Shown in pieces: positions 30,012 through 35,970 of a stretch of DNA of 35,970 nucleotides (its first letter is position 1; every line of letters begins with the position of its first letter). Under the pieces are notes generated by a model, which had not been told where the DNA came from, made no database searches, and worked only from the letters and a program-made list of their open reading frames with translations. Origin of the DNA: Chara braunii (taxonomy: Eukaryota > Streptophyta > Charophyceae > Charales > Characeae); contig BFEA01000477.1 in assembly GCA_003427395.1 (NCBI GenBank), positions 965,864 through 1,001,833 on the forward strand. The letters are read 5' to 3'. Both the position numbers and the translations under genes were made by a program.

Positions 30012-31496
30012 CTAGGACTCAGCGGGGCTGATCATCTCCGTTTCTTTAGTTTCAGCATCAGTCTTTGAACCAACCGAGGTCGGTTCCACGGTTAGCCCCG
30101 TTAGATTCGTCATTTCCTGCATTAGATCAGGTACATCACTTACCGGTGCTTCCGCCTCTTGTCTAATCAAAGCGACGGTGGCTCCTGTCGTTAGTAACGT
30201 TCTGGGCGGGAAAACAGAAACATTCAAATATTGTTCCGTTTGTTGATAACGTGTTTGTAAGGAAAGAGCTCCTTCGTACAAGGTGCGAGGGGGTTCCGAA
30301 TCATCGGCCATGTCAGATACTTGTAGTATAGGTTCCCTAAGCAGGACAGGAGGACTAACTTGAGCTATTGGAGGCGCAAGCGCGCTGTCTCCTGAATCCA
30401 CGTGGAAACTTCGAGCAGAGTCGGGGCACACTTGGAATTCTTCGGGAATTTCGTGTTCGAACAGTTCAACCAAGTGCTTCCATTCATCTTCGTTGGGCAA
30501 CTCTTCTTCGTGTTCCTGTTCCCTGATTCCACTATCAATATCCGAGGAAGAACACTCGTCGGGATTGATGTATCTAATCATCCCTATTTGGGCCGAGTTA
30601 GGGGTTCGTTTTATCGTACGGGTGGAAATTCCCAGAGGAACAGCTTGAGGCTTTCCCCCAGTTTGAGTGAGCACCAGTTGTTTCGAATCGAAATGCAATC
30701 GTGTGCCCACCGCCATCGCCCAAGGCAATCCTAATAGTACAGAATAGGAGCGCACATCTATTACGAGCGCGTTGACGAGGACGTGTACTCGTCCAACCTT
30801 TACAGCCACGTTTTCAATAATGCCTACGATATTCATTGCTTCCTCGTCGGCAGAGACATAATTGTCTTTGTCAGATTGAGGACAAATGGATCCGAGTCGT
30901 CCTGTCTTTCTGACAGTGTCTAATGATATGGCTACTGCAGAAGACCCTGTGTCGATAAGGGCGTTAAACGGTTTGCCCCAAATCTCGCAATCACACTCCG
31001 CGCTTTTCCATAGCACCGGTCGAGCTCGTACGAAGTGATCTTTCTCTACTAAAGAGATCGCTGCTATTCGTGCGACCTCAGGTTCGCTGGCTTCGAGTTC
31101 GGGTTGTGCCACTTCCTCGTTTCCTTCCTTCTTTTTTAACATTCGTTTTATGCGGTGATAGGTGAAGCGCTTTTGATTTTTCTGGCAATGTTGTAAAAGT
31201 TTATCATTCGCCGCTTCAGATATGGTGAGCAGATGTCCCACCGGGATCGAAACACGAATATCTGGTTGTTTGAGTGCTCGTAGCACGTCAATCTCTCCTG
31301 TCCGGAACTGCAGACCAGGATTGGATTCGCGATCGACCCATTCGAGATCATCAGGGGCCGATCGGATTGCTCCAACCATGCCTGCAAGATGCAGATATTC
31401 AAGTGGATTGACCACGTCCGCAGCGTCAGAGGGAGAAACTCCTGATGTCGACGTCCTTGTTGTCGAGGGGGAAGGCTGCTCAGGGGCATATGCCAC
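30012..31496 (-). CDS. Ty3 aspartic protease (retropepsin) region of pol
   Basis: This 494-codon frame overlaps the Gag stop by 17 bases in the +1 frame, so Gag-Pol expression would need a frameshift; the first codon of the open frame is GTG. The retropepsin core is clear: FNALIDTGSSAVAISLDTV with the DTGS active site, and the later VLLGLPWAM flap/dimer region (ILG-type). The N-terminal ~150 residues are of unknown role, and a long acidic, disordered C-terminal region follows the protease. The frame ends at TAG 30012 and the RT frame continues after it. The protease would process the polyprotein. This is the largest undamaged frame of the element. Confidence 0.8.
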   Translation of the reverse strand: MAYAPEQPSPSTTRTSTSGVSPSDAADVVNPLEYLHLAGMVGAIRSAPDDLEWVDRESNPGLQFRTGEIDVLRALKQPDIRVSIPVGHLLTISEAANDKLLQHCQKNQKRFTYHRIKRMLKKKEGNEEVAQPELEASEPEVARIAAISLVEKDHFVRARPVLWKSAECDCEIWGKPFNALIDTGSSAVAISLDTVRKTGRLGSICPQSDKDNYVSADEEAMNIVGIIENVAVKVGRVHVLVNALVIDVRSYSVLLGLPWAMAVGTRLHFDSKQLVLTQTGGKPQAVPLGISTRTIKRTPNSAQIGMIRYINPDECSSSDIDSGIREQEHEEELPNEDEWKHLVELFEHEIPEEFQVCPDSARSFHVDSGDSALAPPIAQVSPPVLLREPILQVSDMADDSEPPRTLYEGALSLQTRYQQTEQYLNVSVFPPRTLLTTGATVALIRQEAEAPVSDVPDLMQEMTNLTGLTVEPTSVGSKTDAETKETEMISPAES

Positions 31497-32620
31497 GACC
31501 TCTCCTCCCTTGATTCAGGGCCACGGGGGCCGCTGCAGGTGGGGGCTGACTGCGTTTTGGTTCCGGGCAGTCTCGGGTGAAATATCCGGGCTGTTTGCAG
31601 TTAAAACACTTGATCTTTCCGGCTGGATTGGCTAGGTGAGGGAACTGAGGTGCGTACCCTGGAGCAGGCGGGGCAGGTAAGAGCAGAAATGATGCGGGGG
31701 CCGGCCGAGCAGTGGCCAGGTTAGGCTTGATTGGCCTATTCATTATCTGTTTCATCCATTCCATGTGAGCGGCCTGTAATTGGATTAGGTTGCTCATCCA
31801 TTCGGACTGCTTGGTAATGGCCGTATGGATCATCTGGGCAAGGTGTAAGTTGGTTATGGCCGGCGAGGAGGGTTCGGGTGAGATTCCGCTTTTAACGACT
31901 GCAATCGGTTGATTCACCGGGGGAGAGGAAGAAGAAGAAGGCGGGGTATTGGAAACGATCCCGCCGGGAAGGTCATGGTCGGGGCGGGGATAAAACCGTT
32001 CGACCGCCTGGAGCCAGGATCGCCTTTTGGCCGTTACATCCCGTATGGTATCTGTAATATATTCGTCTTCCTGGCTGATATACGTTTTTGTATCGGTCAG
32101 GTCCAATTCCAATGCTTTAGTGATGATAATCGATAACTGGTGTGTTTTCGGCGGGACCTTTTTTCTGCAATTTGCCTTTCAATGTAGGACTTCGTAGATG
32201 GTCGATGAACAAATCTCGAGCGGATTTCTCGTCTCGCCCGGATTTGTCCTGCGTGGTTTGAAATCAATCGACGAAATCAGGTAATAATTCCACTGGTCCT
32301 TGTGGCCGATTTTTGAGCACGTACCAAGCAGCATCTTCACTGACCGTATCGAATCGAGCCAAGAAGGTCTGCTTGAAAGTATCCGAATCCACCCACGTGT
32401 GTTTTCTAAACCAGTCATGCGACGTATTGCGGAGTAGCAATGTCAGACCTCGAGGAAGATCGGCTGCGCTGTAGTTTTGAGCTTCTACAACTTCCAGCCA
32501 AGCCTCGGGATGGGTATGATTAGGGAAGAAAGGGAAGGGGGCGGGGATACTAATGATCACCCGAGTACCGTCCACCATTGGTGCTGCGGGTGCAGCCGCA
32601 CTAGACTGAGACCGGGTCAC
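31480..32620 (-). pseudogene. Ty3 Gag with zinc knuckle
   Basis: It starts at ATG 32620 (MTRSQSSAAAPAAPMVDGTR). A capsid-like helical region follows (HPEAWLEVVEAQNYSAADLP, DTFKQTFLARFDTVSEDAAW). It is broken by TGA at 32266-32264 and by a one-base shift at an A6 run near 32155, after which ITKALELDLTDTKTYISQED continues. The C-terminal part is Pro-rich and holds the nucleocapsid knuckle CFNCKQPGYFTRDC. This fits C-x2-C-x4-H-x4-C except that the His is Tyr (codon TAT, one C-to-T change from CAT). A basic RRGRG precedes the stop at 31480. Gag would form the particle and bind RNA. This copy is inactive. Confidence 0.8.
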
Positions 32621-32700
32621 TGGGCGATCCCGACGAGCTAGTTGAGGGCCTCTCCTGCCTTTCGCCAGTCCGACTTACTAACATCAGAACGGACACGTGT

Positions 32701-32714
32701 CGGCTCCGATACCA
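32701..32714 (-). promoter_or_regulatory. Primer-binding site, initiator tRNA-Met type
   Basis: Minus strand TGGTATCGGAGCCG directly follows the shared part of the 5' LTR. It resembles the usual plant retrotransposon site TGGTATCAGAGC (initiator tRNA-Met), with G for A at the eighth base. Position and sequence fix the orientation of the element. Confidence 0.75.
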
Positions 32715-35238
32715 ACCTCACGCCATGTGCTGTCTTTCGTTCGGAGTGTTAGGCGTGCGGAAAGAGGCCCAGAAAAACAGCAAGATGGGGTATGCCAAGG
32801 ATTTTTGGAAATTGAGTGTGGGGACACAGATGGAACTGAAATCCCCCATGTTGGTCCGATGAAGCAAGTCGATTGCTTTCGCACGTCGCGGAATGCACGA
32901 GCGGGCACAGCGCAAAAAAAGAAAAATCCAAATTCAATCCAAAAAGTATTGTCGAGCTTTCCACCGTGCTACGGCCCGTCGCTTAGAGCAGAAGGGCTTC
33001 GGCACGCTTCGCGTGTCTCGTTTTCGGATCAAATCCCGTCGTCGTTCGTTGGTCAGTTCTAGTCTGATGAGGAGGGTCGCAGACGCGTGGCTCTTTCCTT
33101 ATGCTCGTCCTCACTCCGTATTCGGTAATGGAAGCCCTTCGCTTCGTAGCGATCGAAACGCTGGCACTCTGTGCACAGGGTTCGAGGCCAATGGGGAGAC
33201 ACTGCCGTCCACGGAATGACGATCAGTTCGTTGAATGACAACAATATCGAGTAAGGTGGGAAGTGCGTATCGATAATGACAAACCCAGCCTCTACGAACC
33301 CTGAACACCGATTAGCCAGAGGGAAGTAGTATCGTCCGCTGATTTGTGCAACGGCTTCTCGTACGTCCCACTCACATACTTGTGTCCTTTCCTCGTTGTA
33401 GGGAAAAGGCCGTGTGGGTACGGGAGGTACGGGAGGCTGACGCCCGATCGGAGGGTACTTGTCAGTCCACATATCAATCAAGAAGAAGAAATATTCCTCA
33501 GTCAATCCTTTTCTACCCGAGGGAGAGGAAAAACACTCGTCAGCTTAATCATGCATGTAACTGATGGGACCGATCCGCGGCTCAGGTTTAGTTAGCCAGC
33601 GTGATGTTGATCCCCAACCCCTTGTTCTTCGAGGTCGCCTCGTGGTTCGGCTGCTGATGTCGGACAGCATAAGGCAGATGGCGTGCGCAGGGCACTCAGA
33701 GCTACAGATCTAAACACTCTTGCATTCTCAAACAAAATCCCGATGACAATCGTCTAATCAATGCCAAAGAGATGCACATTTCCATACATTCATTCACTGT
33801 GGAAGATGCGAAACATGAGCCATGCACAGGAAACAATGGATCGTTTGCACAGTACACACGCATCCACCGTTCATAAGACAAGAAGACGGGGTCCTTGCGC
33901 AGGAGGATTACCCAAGAAACTAATGGAAGAGTTCCGGAAGAAGTTCTTGCACGCAAGGAAAGCATACAGATTCATGCTCACCCAGAAGAGGGAAAGAGAG
34001 AGAGGGAGAGAAGCATCGAGACACATCATTATTCAAAGATAGAGGAGAAAGGGGAAGGTGAGAGGGGGGGGGGGGGAGAGAGTCTGGATAGGAGATGACG
34101 CAACCCAAAGAAAAGAAGTTTAGAGAGAAAGGTCCACAATAACAAAGGCGCATTCGCCGTTAATTCCAATATGGCCCCGGGCCAATACCTCACTTAAGTC
34201 CAATCATCGATCCTCATACCCGCACCAACAATCCCGGCCGCCGTGTGCTAACTCCCACCACTGCGATCGTCACCCCGCTGTCATAGACTCGACACGGTTT
34301 GCCCAGATCCCACAGTCTGTCGTGGCGATCCAGCGTGCAACAGGCCAGCCTATCGTCAGCCCAACAAAACTTTCCGACTCACATCAAACACTCTGCCTAG
34401 CCACTGCTTCCCGGAAGCTGCCTTGAGAGTCGAAAACGTAAGAGAGATTTGCGGACGCGCTTGCGGGTTTTCTAGTTGGGACAGGGGAGATAGAAGGGGG
34501 AGAAAGCGACGAGAAAGTTGAGGTGTAAGAGGAGAAGCAGGAGGAGAAGACTTTGAGAAGAATGCTCTACGAACGCCATGTTGATCCCTTGAAACTCAAG
34601 GTTCAACCAATCAGATTTGTTGGCAATAGGAGGGTCCTATTGATCCACGCACCTGATTGGCGCGCGGGAGTTATCGATGGATCGACCGGGCGTCGTGCGC
34701 CAGACTCAGAGGGTGAGGGGAGAAAAAGGCGCGAGAAGTGGCGCAAGACGGGTCCAAGATTCAGATGATCAAGAAAGGAAAAGGGGCGCGCAGAGAACAA
34801 GGCGGGAGAGGGAGAGAGAGAAAGAAAATAGTTACGGGGCGAGAGAAAGAGGAGGTAGAAGGGGAAGGGAGCGCGGGAGGGAGCGATGCGGGGGACAGAG
34901 AGGAGAAAGTTTTGCACGCGCGGCGCCGTCAATAAAAAAAGAGAGAAAAAGGCACCGAAACAGTTACAGCCTAATTCAAAATTGAAATCACCATATCCGC
35001 GCGCGAAAGAGCGACGCGGAAAAAGAAAATCCTATGCCTATTCGTATTCGCACAAAATTCCGAGAGTTTTCCCCGACGTGACCAGGAACATTCACACACA
35101 CGAAAAGGACACGTCGATGTTCCGCTTATTCCGGAATTCCCAACTGCCGAGCCCAATTCCCAGTGCGCTCGCGGCGCACCTAATTTCCTATGTATTTCCC
35201 GAATTGCAGAAAGGAAAAGCAGAACCCAGGAGTCGAAA
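32713..35238 (-). repeat. 5' LTR, truncated at its outer end
   Basis: It aligns with 21589-24118 of the left LTR. The outer ~140 bp, including the terminal TGTGACG, are missing; at 35239 the sequence changes abruptly to a 25-bp tandem pair. Minus-strand ORFs in it (33505-33059 and 33965-33702) match those of the left LTR. The stretch 34680-34890 is GA-rich and gives spurious Arg/Glu/Gly-rich frames on the plus strand. Confidence 0.8.
33059..33505 (-). CDS. LTR-internal ORF, conserved between both LTRs
   Basis: A 148-codon frame starting at ATG, MTEEYFFFLIDMWTDKYPPI, with EWDVREAVAQISGRYYFP, FVEAGFVIIDTHFPPYSILL and a CTEC motif. The left LTR has a 160-codon version (22382-21900) with eight or so amino-acid changes and no stop. 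The protein looks globular and non-repetitive, unlike the compositional frames nearby. No family is recognised. Because most differences change amino acids, there is no sign of purifying selection between the two copies. It may be a captured host exon or chance. Confidence 0.35.
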   Translation of the reverse strand: MTEEYFFFLIDMWTDKYPPIGRQPPVPPVPTRPFPYNEERTQVCEWDVREAVAQISGRYYFPLANRCSGFVEAGFVIIDTHFPPYSILLSFNELIVIPWTAVSPHWPRTLCTECQRFDRYEAKGFHYRIRSEDEHKERATRLRPSSSD

Positions 35239-35566
35239 CCACAGGTCCCCCCGCCACCGAAAACCACAGGTCCCCCCGCCACCGAAAACCCTCGGTACCG
35301 GTGAGTTAGGGGAGCGTTTTTCGGAGGTCCTCCGCCCGAACAGACCGTTCTCGCAAAGTCCCTTGGTAATGCACCAAGGACCCGCGGTGTAGAGGGCGGA
35401 CAACTGCGGGGTTGCATCGAGCGGCTGCGAAACGGTCGGGTGGTCCAGTTTTTGGGCCGCCGACAATCTGTACCGGACTTTCGCGCTGTGGCGGGGAATG
35501 AAGGGCCGCAATAAAAATGCCAAACAAAAACAAACGAAAAGAGATCCAAAAATTCGGCCGTCGCGC

Positions 35567-35597
<31 letters not shown>

Positions 35598-35600
35598 CAA
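35239..35600. repeat. Insertion or rearrangement truncating the 5' LTR
   Basis: It begins with two copies of a 25-bp unit (ccacaggtccccccgccacc...). After that it has no recognisable coding frame and ends in a T run at about 35571-35597. It shares nothing visible with the left LTR end and therefore marks a separate insertion or a deletion joint. Confidence 0.5.
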
Positions 35601-35700
35601 CGTCAGCATTGTCTCAGTACTACCGATATATACATATGAGACGACAATGTGGAAACGCGTCTCCTCTGTGTAGTCGTCTAGGGTTTGGATGTTGTTGTAG
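35571..35700 (-). mobile_element. Possible 3' end of a retroposed element with hairpin and poly-A
   Basis: On the minus strand a 3' hairpin (arms cattgtcgtctca and tgagacaatg, around 35605-35650) is followed by about 14 bases and then a ~27-base poly-A. A hairpin just before a poly-A is common at the 3' end of LINEs and their SINEs. Only this end is visible. Confidence 0.35.
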
Positions 35701-35894
35701 CTGCTGACTCCGATGGGGGTTATGACAGTCATGTCCGCCATCGCCACGAGCCCCCTAACCCGACCCTGCCTCCTTGCTGTGTTGTTTCCGTTCGCCGTTC
35801 TTGCCGCCTCGTTTCCGCCAGCGTGAATATGTTCGAGGCCATGTGCTTGGGGTCGTTGTAGCTCGATAGAGGCCGGGGAGCAGTGCGGCGATGT

Positions 35895-35899
<5 letters not shown>

Positions 35900-35970
<71 letters not shown>
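35900..35970. repeat. (TC)n microsatellite at window end
   Basis: Uninterrupted (TC)n of at least 70 bases running off the window. The 200 bases before it show no gene. Confidence 0.95.

Larger units (their letters stand above)
21580..35238 (-). mobile_element. Ty3/gypsy LTR retrotransposon with PHD-integrase and two extra ORFs
   Basis: Two long direct repeats (21580-24257 and 32713-35238) bracket a minus-strand coding region in the Ty3/gypsy order: Gag, protease, RT, RNase H, integrase. A primer-binding site lies next to the right repeat, so the right one is the 5' LTR. The LTRs are about 95% identical over the ~140 bases I aligned, with differences mainly transitions, so the insertion is not young. 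Multiple single stops and one-base shifts show that this copy is defective. Unusual parts are a PHD-type finger ahead of the integrase and two ORFs downstream of it. The left end interrupts a foldback repeat; the right LTR is truncated. Confidence 0.88.

Noticed and set aside
34677-35392. Arg/Glu/Gly-rich plus-strand ORFs in the right LTR
   Set aside because: They come from GA-rich composition and run antisense to the element.

Overview
This window looks like a stretch of a large, repeat-choked nuclear genome from a photosynthetic eukaryote of the green lineage. The evidence is the content: long homopolymers and (TC)n/(TTGA)n microsatellites, several retrotransposon classes, TIR and foldback elements, a tRNA-derived SINE, a plant-type initiator-tRNA primer-binding site, and an assembly gap next to a microsatellite. 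The mixture of DIRS-like, Penelope-like and Ty3/gypsy elements, and the feel of several ORFs, recall a charophyte such as Chara. That is recollection and inference; no search was run.

Layout. 1-1640: degenerate tandem repeats, one TIR MITE and a (TTGA)n satellite with a ~290-bp higher-order period. 1760-2563 (minus): a GC-rich, apparently intronless GH46 chitosanase with bacterial (Streptomyces-type) sequence, the only clearly enzymatic host-type gene. 2690-5000: microsatellites and short duplications, no gene. About 6440-9420 (minus): a decayed DIRS-like retroelement (Gag-like, RT with YIDD, RNase H). 10193-13740 (minus): a Penelope-like element whose GIY-YIG nuclease lies N-terminal to the reverse transcriptase (permuted order), preceded by a small SAP-like/acidic ORF. 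14868-15014 (minus): a chromodomain-like tail of another LTR element, then a GC-rich hairpin and a 561-bp gap. 16078-16326: a SINE with a target-site duplication. 17358-17491: second copy of the MITE. 17927-18910: an Asn-rich protein of unknown function. 19354-20900: two foldback elements and related fragments.

21580-35238 (minus) is the centrepiece: a ~13.7-kb Ty3/gypsy element with ~2.5-kb LTRs about 95% alike in the part I aligned. Reading on the minus strand: 5' LTR (right), primer-binding site, Gag with a zinc knuckle, retropepsin, RT-RNase H, then a region with a PHD-type finger followed by an HHCC/DDE integrase, then two further ORFs (here ORF-X and ORF-Y). Integrase/ORF-X and ORF-X/ORF-Y are each joined by an ATGA stop-start overlap. 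The copy is dead or dying: several single in-frame stops and a few one-base frameshifts, mostly at homopolymers, interrupt an otherwise readable coding order.

The best candidates for something undescribed are the PHD-integrase module with the ATGA-coupled downstream ORFs in the Ty3 element, the bacterial chitosanase embedded in eukaryotic repeats, and the permuted Penelope-like element.
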